Counted from the stretch's first letter, positions 1-6,137 are shown. The stretch: DNA of 18,920 nucleotides from an uncultured Collinsella sp. (GCA_900545055.1 UQXP01000034.1:1-18920), one strand, 5' to 3'. Notes: a model not told the origin generated them from the sequence alone. Made by a program: numbers and translations.

Positions 1-45
1 GGTAAAACCTGCCAAAATAAACCTGTCCCTTTTTGGCAGGTTAAT
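1..45 (+). repeat. Hairpin repeat, family A, copy 1
   Basis: A perfect 12-bp stem (6-17 with 31-42) encloses a 13-nt loop containing AACCTGTCCC. The same element recurs at 471-516, 3681-3727 (inverted) and 6091-6137. The left edge is cut by the window: other copies begin with CCCCAGATAAAACC, of which only GGTAAAACC is visible here. It resembles REP-type intergenic repeats mobilised by IS200-like (RAYT) transposases; that link is inference, as no such gene is in the window. Confidence 0.85.
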
Positions 46-113
46 CGGGGACTATTTCACCGCAACTTAGGGCACGGTTAGGAAGTGTGCACCTTAAAGA
101 GTGGAGCCCATGA

Positions 114-284
114 TTAGAGAGGTCGCACTCGTCTCTCTAAATGTCTCTCTAAAGGGAAGGTTGGTTAGAGAGATAGCATTAGGCAATCTAGCAGCGAATT
201 CGATACATCTCTCTAAATGTCTCTCTAAAACAAGGCACTTATCTCTCTAAAGTTAGAGAGATAAATCTATTGTTTTAGAGAGAC
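114..284. repeat. Array of TTAGAGAGA boxes in both orientations
   Basis: Eight exact copies of the 9-mer TTAGAGAGA or its complement TCTCTCTAA lie at 132-140, 144-152, 165-173, 208-216, 220-228, 242-250, 253-261 and 275-283, plus one near copy at 114-122. Two direct pairs have an exact 12-bp period (132/144 and 208/220). The right half folds into a nested structure: a perfect 15-bp stem (219-233 with 270-284), a symmetric 5x5 internal loop, and a perfect 12-bp stem (239-250 with 253-264) around a 2-nt loop. It could be a cluster of protein-binding boxes, a structured RNA or the debris of a repeat element. No gene is seen in it. Confidence 0.8.
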
Positions 285-300
285 GGAATGCCAAAATTCG

Positions 301-470
301 TCCGTCAGCTACCATCTGCCAAAAATGGCGGATAAAGGGCTCATCGAAGTAATGGGCTCATCGACGAGCCGCAACCGCCGCTATCGGAAGAAGTAGATGC
401 AGCCGAGTCGCCCCTCTTGTGTCTCTCGAAGTAGATGGATGCTAGAGGGGCGACTGGCTCGCGATATTTC
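301..470. other. Gene-free stretch with small repeats
   Basis: No coding region is supported. It contains a direct repeat GGGCTCATCGA (337-347 and 354-364, 17-bp period) and an inverted repeat with perfect 12-bp arms (406-417 AGTCGCCCCTCT with 444-455) around a 26-nt loop. A short hairpin, ATCTGCC with GGCGGAT, lies near 314-333. The function is unknown. Confidence 0.55.
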
Positions 471-516
471 CCCAGATAAAACCCGCCAAAATAAACCTGT
501 CCCTTTTTGGTAGGTC
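471..516 (+). repeat. Hairpin repeat, family A, copy 2
   Basis: This copy has the same orientation as copy 1: flank CCCAGATAAAACC, stem 481-491 with 505-515, and a 13-nt loop with ACCTGTCCC. The right arm has drifted (GGTAGG instead of GGCGGG), giving one C-A mismatch and one G-T wobble, so it is an older or decaying copy. Copies 1 and 2 are direct repeats flanking the TTAGAGAGA array. Confidence 0.85.
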
Positions 517-551
517 AGTTAACGCAGTGCAGGTTGAGCATATGCGAGCGA

Positions 552-651
552 GCGGGCTCCGGGTGCGGTAAGGTGACGTGTAACAAGCGGGCGCTGACCT
601 TTTGGTCGCGCCCGTGAAGTTGAACGTCAGATTGCCGTGCCCGGAGCCTGC
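552..651 (+). repeat. Long imperfect foldback (about 42 pairs)
   Basis: The sequence folds back on itself around TTTT (600-603). Pairing runs 596-599/604-607, then after a bulged T595 588-594/608-614, 582-584/619-621, 574-579/624-629 and 552-571/632-651, the last as 20 uninterrupted pairs. Six pairs are G-T wobbles when read as plus-strand RNA and none is A-C, so the fold is better kept in plus-strand RNA. It may be a structured RNA or a miniature foldback element. It lies just downstream of larE on the opposite strand. No promoter is evident. Confidence 0.6.
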
Positions 652-664
652 GCAGCGCCAAGCA

Positions 665-691
665 GTTACGCCGTTTGTAAAACGGCGTAAC
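665..691 (-). terminator. Hairpin directly after the larE stop
   Basis: A perfect 12-bp stem (665-676 with 680-691) has a 3-nt loop and abuts the larE stop codon. The tail on the minus strand is not U-rich, so it may be a weak or factor-assisted terminator or a 3' end protector. Confidence 0.5.
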
Positions 692-1570
692 CTAAAGATT
701 CATGTTGCCGTGGATGTAGGGGGTGACCTCGGGGGAGATGTGGGCGCAGCCCAGCTCTCGCAGCGCGGATTCGATGGCGGCGGGCAACGGGGTCTTGCCC
801 TCGCCGTCGACGGCGGTACCGCCGAGGACAGCAATCTTGGTGACATCTGCGGGAGCGGCTTCGATATGCATGCAGCCGCCGACCAAGCGCGCGCGAACCT
901 GCGCCAGGCCAAGATCGTGCAGGTAGTCCTCGCAGGCGCGGATTAAATCGACCTTCTCGCGCGTAAGCTCCTCGCCCGTGGGGACGCGCGTGGCAAGACA
1001 GGCTCCCGCCGGCAGGTTCCAAACGGGATAGCCCCATACGTGCAGCAGCTCGCGCTCTTCATCCTTGGTAAAGCCGACCTCCATTAGAGGGGAGCGTACG
1101 CCGAGCTCTTCTGCCGCGCGCATGCCAGGGCGGTAGTCACCGCGATCGCTTGCATTGCTGCCGTCGATGACGGTGGGAAAGCCGAGCGACTTGGCGTGGT
1201 TGACGATGGCGGTAAAGCCGGCGTGCTTGCAGTGGTAGCAGCGATTGGCATCGTTGCAGGCTACTTGGGGGAGCTGCAACTGATCGACCGAAAGATTGAG
1301 GACAGGGAGCTTAAAATGCGGCTCCTCATTGGTTTGTCCGTCAACGGACCGCTCAAACGAAGCCTGTTCAGGCGTGCCGATGAGCGGCGTGGTGAGGTGA
1401 ACGAGAAGCGTGCTGGCAGGCATGATGCGGGCGCAGACCGCGGCCAAAAAGCTGCTGTCGACGCCGCCGGAAAAGCCGATGGCGACGCGTCCATATGCCA
1501 AAAGCAGCTGTTCGAGCGCTGCGAGTTTGTCCTGAAGCTCCTCTGCAGGTGCGGTGGTGTTTGAAAGCAT
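692..1570 (-). CDS. larE: LarE-type ATP-dependent sulfur transferase
   Basis: The 292-residue product is a PP-loop ATPase of the LarE family. This family inserts sulfur into pyridinium-dicarboxylate mononucleotide during synthesis of the nickel-pincer cofactor of lactate racemase and related enzymes. Visible motifs are the PP-loop SGGVDS at 34-39, RCYHCK at 110-115, DGSNASD at 136-142 and PAGACLATR at 187-195. Cys111, Cys114 and Cys191 form the three-cysteine pattern of LarE homologues thought to use a [4Fe-4S] cluster, rather than the single sacrificial cysteine of the Lactobacillus enzyme. The ATG at 1570 gives normal family length and has a plausible promoter upstream. No larA, larB or larC is nearby, so it is an orphan here. 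Cytosolic. Family assignment is firm; the natural substrate in this organism is inferred. Confidence 0.88.
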   Translation of the reverse strand: MLSNTTAPAEELQDKLAALEQLLLAYGRVAIGFSGGVDSSFLAAVCARIMPASTLLVHLTTPLIGTPEQASFERSVDGQTNEEPHFKLPVLNLSVDQLQLPQVACNDANRCYHCKHAGFTAIVNHAKSLGFPTVIDGSNASDRGDYRPGMRAAEELGVRSPLMEVGFTKDEERELLHVWGYPVWNLPAGACLATRVPTGEELTREKVDLIRACEDYLHDLGLAQVRARLVGGCMHIEAAPADVTKIAVLGGTAVDGEGKTPLPAAIESALRELGCAHISPEVTPYIHGNMNL

Positions 1571-1604
1571 GAAACGTTCCTTACCAATATGTACTCGGTC
1601 GAAA

Positions 1605-1632
1605 ACTATAATCCTACCGGGCTGCTTGTCAT
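1605..1632 (-). promoter_or_regulatory. Candidate larE promoter
   Basis: On the minus strand ATGACA (1627-1632, five of six to the -35 consensus) is followed after 16 bp by TATAGT (1605-1610, five of six to the -10). It lies 35 bp upstream of the larE ATG. Found by eye. Confidence 0.5.
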
Positions 1633-1737
1633 AAGACTTCTATCTATGTAACGAAGGCATAATATGCTATATACGTTATATACAAGTTTGTAAAGTGCGG
1701 TAGAGTGTCAGTAACGCAATCCGGTGAGGGGACCGAT

Positions 1738-2388
1738 ATGATCAAGGCTGTAATTTTTGACATGGACGGAACGCTGGTCGATACCGAGCGTTTGGGCATT
1801 AAGGCATGGAAGGCGGGCGCTGCCGAGCTGGGGGTCGCGATTGATGAAGCACTGATCCATCAGTTTATCGGTCGCACGCTGCCCGATGTTATGGACATCC
1901 TTGATAAGCATTACGGCAGCCACGAAACCACCGAGGCGGTCTATGCCCGCCACAAGGAGATTCGCGATGAGATGGTCAAGACCGAACTGGAGCTTAAAGC
2001 CGGCGCCGCCGAGTGCATAGACGAGCTGCTGGCTGCGGGCTATCACGTGGGTCTAGCGACGTCGTCGCGCCTCGCTACGGCCGAGCGCAACCTTAAGATG
2101 GTCGGCCTCTTTGACAAGTTTGAGACCGTGACCTGCGGCGAGGACGTCGTGCACGGCAAGCCCGACCCCGAGATGTATTTGCTTGCCTGCGAGCGCGCAG
2201 GCTTTGCCCCCGAGGAATGCGCCGTGGTCGAGGATTCGCGCAACGGCTGCGTCTCGGGTATCACGGCCGGCTGCCACGTCTTTGCCGTCCCCGATATCGT
2301 GTCGCTGCCGCAGGACGTGGTGGATGGCTGCGATGCCGTGCTCGACACGTTGTTCGATCTGACGGCGGCGGTCAAGGCCGTGCGCTAG
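1738..2388 (+). CDS. HAD-superfamily phosphatase, beta-phosphoglucomutase-like
   Basis: The 216-residue protein is a HAD hydrolase of the beta-phosphoglucomutase/phosphatase subfamily. Motif I is DMDGT with Asp8 and Asp10 (nucleophile and acid/base), motif II Ser in ATSS (107-110), motif III Lys141 in GKPDPEMY, and motif IV Glu165-Asp166 in VVEDS. A helical cap lies between residues about 15 and 85. The ATG at 1738 is chosen over a GTG at 1705 because it follows GGTGAGG at good spacing and begins directly at the conserved MIKAVIFDMDG. The substrate is probably a small phosphosugar or similar and cannot be read from sequence. It diverges from larE across an AT-rich intergenic stretch with the palindrome GCATAATATGC at 1657-1667, and converges on the LacI gene. 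Confidence 0.9.
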   Translation: MIKAVIFDMDGTLVDTERLGIKAWKAGAAELGVAIDEALIHQFIGRTLPDVMDILDKHYGSHETTEAVYARHKEIRDEMVKTELELKAGAAECIDELLAAGYHVGLATSSRLATAERNLKMVGLFDKFETVTCGEDVVHGKPDPEMYLLACERAGFAPEECAVVEDSRNGCVSGITAGCHVFAVPDIVSLPQDVVDGCDAVLDTLFDLTAAVKAVR

Positions 2389-2426
2389 ACAATTACGGCG
2401 TTGAAACAAACAAATGGCCGTCTTTG

Positions 2427-2476
2427 CGCTTAAGCAAAAGAGGTCCGGCAATGGTCGGGCTTCTTTTGCTTAAGCG
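2427..2476 (+). terminator. Long bidirectional terminator hairpin
   Basis: Perfect 15-bp arms (2427-2441 with 2462-2476) are extended by eight more RNA pairs (2442-2449 with 2454-2461, three of them G-U) to a 23-bp stem with the tetraloop AAUG. The CAAAAG and CTTTTG parts provide U-rich tracts on both strands, as expected between the convergent HAD and LacI genes. All three wobbles favour the plus strand, that is, the end of the HAD transcript. Confidence 0.75.
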
Positions 2477-2501
2477 GCGTTTTGGCATACTGACCGACGT
2501 G

Positions 2502-3614
2502 CTATAGATACGCGCCGAGGTTGATGGCGGTGGCTTCGGCTTGGCTGCTCGCCTGGGTACTGGCGCGCTCCAAGAGGAACGGCCGCACGAGTTCCTGACG
2601 GTTGATGTCCTCGGCGGCTGTGACCGCAGTAACGGCTCGAGCTGCGGAACCAATGCGGGTGTGCTTGGCTTTTGCCGGCGCCTTGTTCTCGATTTGCTCC
2701 ATGAGCAGCTGGACACCCTTGCGGCCAATCTCGTAGCCCGGGGGTGCTACGGTGGTGAGCGGTACCGCGCCGCTCCATGCAAGCGGGTTGCCGTCGCAGC
2801 CGGCCACGCGGACCTGCTCGGGGACGGGGATGCCTTTGTCGGTCAACGCCGAGATAACGCCCGAGGCCAATACATCGGTAAGGCCGATGACAAAATCGGG
2901 ACGCTCGTCGGTAGAGCGCTCGGCAATCTGAGCGCCGATGCTGTAACCGTCGGCAGCGGTATTCCATTCGCCGGCGTCGATAACTTCGATCTTGATATCG
3001 GGATGCAGGGCGAGGGCCTTGTGAATGCCAAGTACGCGCAGGGTGAGCTGCATAAATGCCGCTCTGCCCACAACGGTGATATGGCGCGCGCCGCGGGCGA
3101 TGGCGAGCTCGGCGATAATGCGCCCCTGCGCCTCGTTGTCGGCGGCCACGTAGTAACCGGGTTCGGAGCAGTGGATGTCCAGATGGACGATCGGCACGGG
3201 CATCTTGGTCATATCGGGGTGCCAGTCGGGGGATGCCATGGGCTGAACCATGACGCCGGACATCTGCGTGCCCATAAAATATCGCAGGTAATGGTCCTCG
3301 AGAATATCGTCGTTATCGGCGTTGGCGATGAGCAGGTCGTAGCCGTGCTTGCGGGCCTCGTTGTGGGCGCCGCTGGCGATTTGGAGCGAGAAACCGTGAT
3401 CGAGACGGGGAAGAACCAGGCCAAAGGACTTGGTGGTGCCGCCTGCGAGCTGACGGGCGCTTTGGTTGGGCAGATAGCCAAGGCGATTGATGGTCTCGTT
3501 GATGAGTTTGAGAGTCTCGGGGCGCAGCTTTTCGGGATGGTTGAGCGCGTTGGAAACCGTGCCCAGCGAGACCCCTGCCTCGCGCGCGACATCGCTGATT
3601 TTTACCTTTGCCAT
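2502..3614 (-). CDS. LacI-family transcriptional regulator
   Basis: The 370-residue protein has an N-terminal LacI helix-turn-helix (ISDVAREAGVSLGTVSNALN, about residues 5-24) and hinge (NQSARQLAGG, about 51-60). A periplasmic-binding-protein-like effector domain of the Peripla_BP type follows to about residue 330. The C-terminal 40 residues are Ala/Gln-rich and longer than usual. The ATG at 3614 is preferred to one at 3680 because AAAGGGG lies just upstream of it and the likely promoter falls between the two. No sugar transport or catabolic genes are adjacent, so ligand and regulon are unknown. CG-centred sites upstream suggest autoregulation. Confidence 0.9.
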   Translation of the reverse strand: MAKVKISDVAREAGVSLGTVSNALNHPEKLRPETLKLINETINRLGYLPNQSARQLAGGTTKSFGLVLPRLDHGFSLQIASGAHNEARKHGYDLLIANADNDDILEDHYLRYFMGTQMSGVMVQPMASPDWHPDMTKMPVPIVHLDIHCSEPGYYVAADNEAQGRIIAELAIARGARHITVVGRAAFMQLTLRVLGIHKALALHPDIKIEVIDAGEWNTAADGYSIGAQIAERSTDERPDFVIGLTDVLASGVISALTDKGIPVPEQVRVAGCDGNPLAWSGAVPLTTVAPPGYEIGRKGVQLLMEQIENKAPAKAKHTRIGSAARAVTAVTAAEDINRQELVRPFLLERASTQASSQAEATAINLGAYL

Positions 3615-3624
3615 AGCGGCCCCT

Positions 3625-3680
3625 TTGATGCGTTTCAAGTACGAGTCAGATTGTAGCATCGCCCGTTTCAAGGGTGTCAA
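3625..3680 (-). promoter_or_regulatory. lacI-family gene promoter with candidate operators
   Basis: On the minus strand TTGACA (3675-3680) and TACAAT (3650-3655) are separated by 19 bp, which is long but has strong hexamers. Two TTGAAACG half-sites lie at 3664-3671 and 3631-3638, 33 bp apart (three helical turns). The second belongs to the imperfect CG-centred palindrome TTGAAACGCATCAA (3625-3638), the typical form of a LacI-family operator. This supports autorepression as an inference. Confidence 0.5.
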
Positions 3681-3727
3681 AACCTACCAATTAGGGACAG
3701 GTTTATTTTGGCAGGTTTTATCTGGGG
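3681..3727 (-). repeat. Hairpin repeat, family A, copy 3 (inverted)
   Basis: On the minus strand it reads CCCCAGATAAAACC, a stem (3708-3717 with 3681-3690, one mismatch) and a loop with ACCTGTCCC. Its inner edge at 3681 touches the -35 hexamer of the lacI-family promoter, so the element forms the upstream border of that promoter. Confidence 0.85.
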
Positions 3728-3746
3728 AAACGCTGTTGCCAACGCG

Positions 3747-3781
3747 ACCACCACGAAGGGGACAGGTACCTTTGCGGTGGT
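3747..3781 (-). repeat. Hairpin repeat, family B, copy 1
   Basis: An 11-bp imperfect stem (3747-3757 with 3771-3781) surrounds a 13-nt loop GGGGACAGGTACC. The reverse complement closely matches the element at 3967-4019. The stem sequence (CCACC...GGTGG) differs from family A, but loop size and the CCTGTCCC motif are shared. Confidence 0.75.
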
Positions 3782-3803
3782 TTGAGCTACCCGGGTCTTC
3801 AAT

Positions 3804-3941
3804 TGTCTCGATCTGTAACATCTGGACAGCAAAACCGGCTCTACCTGTTACAAATCGAGACATAGTGCAGGGGCCGAACCGTAATGTCTCAATCTGTAAC
3901 ACTAAACCGGCTTATTGCGGCCCAGATGTTACAGATTGAGA
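3804..3941. repeat. Two head-to-head hairpin elements, family D
   Basis: The 17-mer TGTCTCRATCTGTAACA occurs four times: 3804-3820 (+), 3846-3862 (-, one change), 3885-3901 (+) and 3927-3941 (-, 15 of 15). They form two hairpins, each with a loop of exactly 25 nt. The second loop, reverse-complemented, resembles the first (TCTGG.C.GCAA.A), so the two units are inverted copies of one element of about 58 bp. The pair lies between the two inverted family B elements. It looks like a compound palindromic repeat (BIME-like). No coding potential is seen. Confidence 0.75.
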
Positions 3942-3966
3942 TCTTTCGCCGGGACAGAGCGCCGCC

Positions 3967-4019
3967 CCGGTCCAAGCCACCACAAAGGTTCCTGTCCCCA
4001 TTGTGGCGGTTTGGACCGG
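3967..4019 (+). repeat. Hairpin repeat, family B, copy 2, extended stem
   Basis: The core stem GCCACCACAA (3976-3985) pairs with 4001-4010 around a loop with CCTGTCCCC. The stem is extended outward by a perfect 9-bp arm pair, CCGGTCCAA (3967-3975) with TTGGACCGG (4011-4019), giving about 19 bp with one mismatch and one wobble. It is inverted relative to the copy at 3747-3781. Confidence 0.75.
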
Positions 4020-4038
4020 CTGGACGTGTGTGCATCGG

Positions 4039-4098
4039 GTGGTATCTAAGTTGAGATACCACATCTAGTATATCAGCTTGCGCCTGCGTGAGTACAAT
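4039..4098 (+). promoter_or_regulatory. glmS promoter with upstream palindrome
   Basis: A perfect 9-bp inverted repeat, GTGGTATCT (4039-4047) with AGATACCAC (4054-4062), lies just upstream of a promoter with -10 TACAAT at 4093-4098 and only a weak -35 near 4070-4076. TGGTAT...ATACCA is a plausible operator for a GntR/HutC-type amino-sugar regulator, but that is inference. The -10 context GAGTACAATACTCG closely resembles the ilvE promoter. Confidence 0.45.
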
Positions 4099-4172
4099 AC
4101 TCGAACGTTATGCGTCTCAGCGCCCCTTGTGCGTGGACGTCTTGCAGTCACGCGAACGAAGGGATTTATCTT

Positions 4173-6020
4173 ATGTGCGGAATCGTCGGCTACACCGGCT
4201 CTGATATTGCAAAGAACATCCTGGTCACGGGCCTCAAGCGTATGGAGTATCGCGGCTATGACTCCTCGGGCGTCGCGCTCGAGGTGGGCGAGGGCGCCGC
4301 GGCGCACCTCGACGTCATCCGCCGCGTGGGCAAGGTCGCGGGCCTAGAGAGCGAGCTTTCCAACATCGACAGCGACGCTACCTGCGGTATCGGCCACACC
4401 CGTTGGGCCACCCACGGCAAGCCCTCCGTCGTTAACGCTCACCCCCACACCAGCTGCGACGGTCGTATCGCCATCGTCCACAACGGCATCATCGAGAACT
4501 TCGCCGAGCTGCGCGAAGAGCTGGAGGGCCGCGGCCATCACTTTAAGAGCGAGACCGATACCGAGGTCTTCGCGCATCTGATCGAAGAGGCTTATGTCGA
4601 GACGCACGACCTGATGGCCTCCGTGCGCGAGGCTTGCACCCACGTGGTCGGTGCCTATGGTCTGGCCGCCGTGTGCGCTGACGAGCCCGGCGTGATCGCC
4701 GTGGCCCGCAAGGATTCCCCGATCGTAGTCGGCGTGGGCGAAACCGGTTCCTATGTTGCTTCCGATGTCATCGCGCTCATCGACGCCACCCGCGATGTCG
4801 TGGTGCTCGAGGACGGTCAGTTTGCCAAGCTCACGCCCGCAGGCGTCGAGTACACCGACGAGGCCGGCAACGTTATCGAGCCCAAGGTCACCCACATCGA
4901 CTGGGACCTGGACATGGCAGAAAAGGGCGGTTATCCCGACTTTATGCTCAAGGAAATCCACGAGCAGCCGCGCGTCGTGCGCGACACGCTGGTCGGTCGT
5001 ATGACGCCGGCCGGCGAGCTTGACATCGACGAACTGGGCCTTTCGCTCGAAGAGCTCAACGATATCGATCGCGTCTACGTGATCGCCTGCGGCACCAGCT
5101 ACCATGCTGGACTCATTGCTAAGAATCTCATTGAGGGCTGGGCTCGCATCCCCACCGAGGTTGAGGCGGCCAGCGAGTTCCGCTATCGCAATCCCATCAT
5201 CACGCCGACGACGCTTGTCGTGGCCGTGTCCCAGTCGGGCGAGACGGCCGACACCCTTGCCGCCATTCGCGACGCGCGCATCAAGGGCGCCAAGGTCTTC
5301 GGCATCACCAACGTGGTGGGCAGCCCCGTGGCGCGTGAGAGCGACGGCGTCATCTACACCAAGGCCAACAAGGAGATCGCGGTCGCCTCGACCAAGAGCT
5401 TCATCGGCCAGGTCGTGAGCCTTACGCTGCTGGCCCTGCTGCTGGCGCAGGTCAAGTACCGCTTGACCACCAAGCAGGCGCGCATGCTGTTCCGCGAGCT
5501 TTCCGATACGGCCGAGCAGATCCAGTGGATTTTGGATACCCAAACCGAGGCCGTTCATGAGGCCGCCCTGCTGTGCAAGGACGCGCAGTCGGCGCTGTTC
5601 GTGGGCCGTGGCATGGGTGCCGCTATTTCCTACGAGGGCGCGCTCAAGCTCAAGGAGGTCAGCTACCTGCACGCCGAGGCCTACGCCGCCGGTGAGATGA
5701 AGCACGGCCCCATTGCCCTGATCGACCCGGGCTTCCCTGTCATCGCTGTGGCCACCAAGAGTGCCACCTACGACAAGACCGTGTCGAACCTTATGGAGTG
5801 CAAGGCGCGCGGCGCCAAGGTCATCGTCGTTGCCACCGAGGGCGACGAGGAGATCAACAAGATCGCCGACTGCATCATCCGCGTGCCGGCAGTCCGCGAC
5901 GTGTTCAGCCCCATCACGGCGAGCGTCCCGCTGCAGTTGCTCGCTCGCGAGGTGGCCATCCTGCGAGGTTGCGACGTCGACCAGCCCCGTAACCTGGCCA
6001 AGAGCGTCACGGTAGAGTAG
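4173..6020 (+). CDS. glmS: Glutamine--fructose-6-phosphate aminotransferase (isomerizing)
   Basis: The 615-residue enzyme makes glucosamine-6-phosphate from fructose-6-phosphate and glutamine, the entry step to UDP-GlcNAc and peptidoglycan. Residues 1-240 are the class II glutaminase domain, with nucleophile Cys2 (Cys1 after Met removal) and GHTRWATHG at 74-82. SIS domain 1 has CGTSYH (306-311) and SQSGETADT (353-361). SIS domain 2 has EGALKLKE (488-495) and GEMKHGP (507-513). The C-terminus DQPRNLAKSVTVE is the family hallmark. The start at 4173 is fixed by the need for Met-Cys and by AAGGGA upstream; an in-frame ATG at 4110 would bury the nucleophile. It is monocistronic, with its own promoter and terminator. 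Cytosolic. Confidence 0.98.
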   Translation: MCGIVGYTGSDIAKNILVTGLKRMEYRGYDSSGVALEVGEGAAAHLDVIRRVGKVAGLESELSNIDSDATCGIGHTRWATHGKPSVVNAHPHTSCDGRIAIVHNGIIENFAELREELEGRGHHFKSETDTEVFAHLIEEAYVETHDLMASVREACTHVVGAYGLAAVCADEPGVIAVARKDSPIVVGVGETGSYVASDVIALIDATRDVVVLEDGQFAKLTPAGVEYTDEAGNVIEPKVTHIDWDLDMAEKGGYPDFMLKEIHEQPRVVRDTLVGRMTPAGELDIDELGLSLEELNDIDRVYVIACGTSYHAGLIAKNLIEGWARIPTEVEAASEFRYRNPIITPTTLVVAVSQSGETADTLAAIRDARIKGAKVFGITNVVGSPVARESDGVIYTKANKEIAVASTKSFIGQVVSLTLLALLLAQVKYRLTTKQARMLFRELSDTAEQIQWILDTQTEAVHEAALLCKDAQSALFVGRGMGAAISYEGALKLKEVSYLHAEAYAAGEMKHGPIALIDPGFPVIAVATKSATYDKTVSNLMECKARGAKVIVVATEGDEEINKIADCIIRVPAVRDVFSPITASVPLQLLAREVAILRGCDVDQPRNLAKSVTVE

Positions 6021-6043
6021 TTGGTTCCGCCGTTCTAGCGACT

Positions 6044-6083
6044 AAGGCCCGGCTCCGCATCAAGACGGAGCCGGGCCTTTTTT
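6044..6083 (+). terminator. glmS intrinsic terminator
   Basis: A perfect 14-bp GC-rich stem (6044-6057 with 6066-6079) with an 8-nt loop runs into six T (6078-6083), 24 bp after the glmS stop. Confidence 0.93.
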
Positions 6084-6090
6084 GCATTTG

Positions 6091-6137
6091 ACCAGATAAA
6101 ACCCGCCAAAATGAACCTGTCCCTTTTTGGCGGGTTA
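6091..6137 (+). repeat. Hairpin repeat, family A, copy 4
   Basis: Flank ACCAGATAAAACCC is followed by a perfect 12-bp stem (6100-6111 with 6125-6136) and a 13-nt loop with AACCTGTCCC. This is the best-preserved stem of the family. Its right edge (GGGTTA) supplies the TAA stop codon of the GntR gene on the minus strand. Confidence 0.9.

Noticed and set aside
110..250. 46-codon ORF (MIREVALVSLNVSLKG...) across the TTAGAGAGA array, reminiscent of NVSL/NVPL repeat tails of AlbA-type proteins
   Set aside because: The second pair of repeats falls in another frame and other copies are inverted, so the repeats are not explained by coding; the ribosome site is poorly spaced and the ORF is short.
114..284. 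CRISPR array
   Set aside because: Units are only 9-12 bp, in both orientations, with irregular spacing and no cas genes.
552..651. Integron attC site (GTGTAAC at 578-584 and GTTGAAC at 619-625 resemble paired R boxes)
   Set aside because: One R box deviates from consensus, the stem continues 26 bp beyond the boxes, and there is no integrase or cassette array.
602..946. Plus-strand ORF of 114 codons
   Set aside because: It overlaps the foldback and runs antisense to larE; no ribosome site or family similarity.
2541..3656. Plus-strand ORF of 371 codons
   Set aside because: Antisense shadow of the LacI-type gene; the minus frame has clear HTH and domain motifs.
3950..4172. glmS ribozyme or other glucosamine-6-phosphate riboswitch upstream of glmS
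   Set aside because: The expected conserved core is not found; the stretch holds repeats, a palindrome and a promoter, leaving a leader of only about 68 nt.
4110..4172. Upstream in-frame start for glmS
   Set aside because: It would place 21 residues before the nucleophilic Cys that must be N-terminal.
4344..5705. Minus-strand ORF of 453 codons
   Set aside because: Antisense shadow of glmS, a common effect of high GC at third positions.
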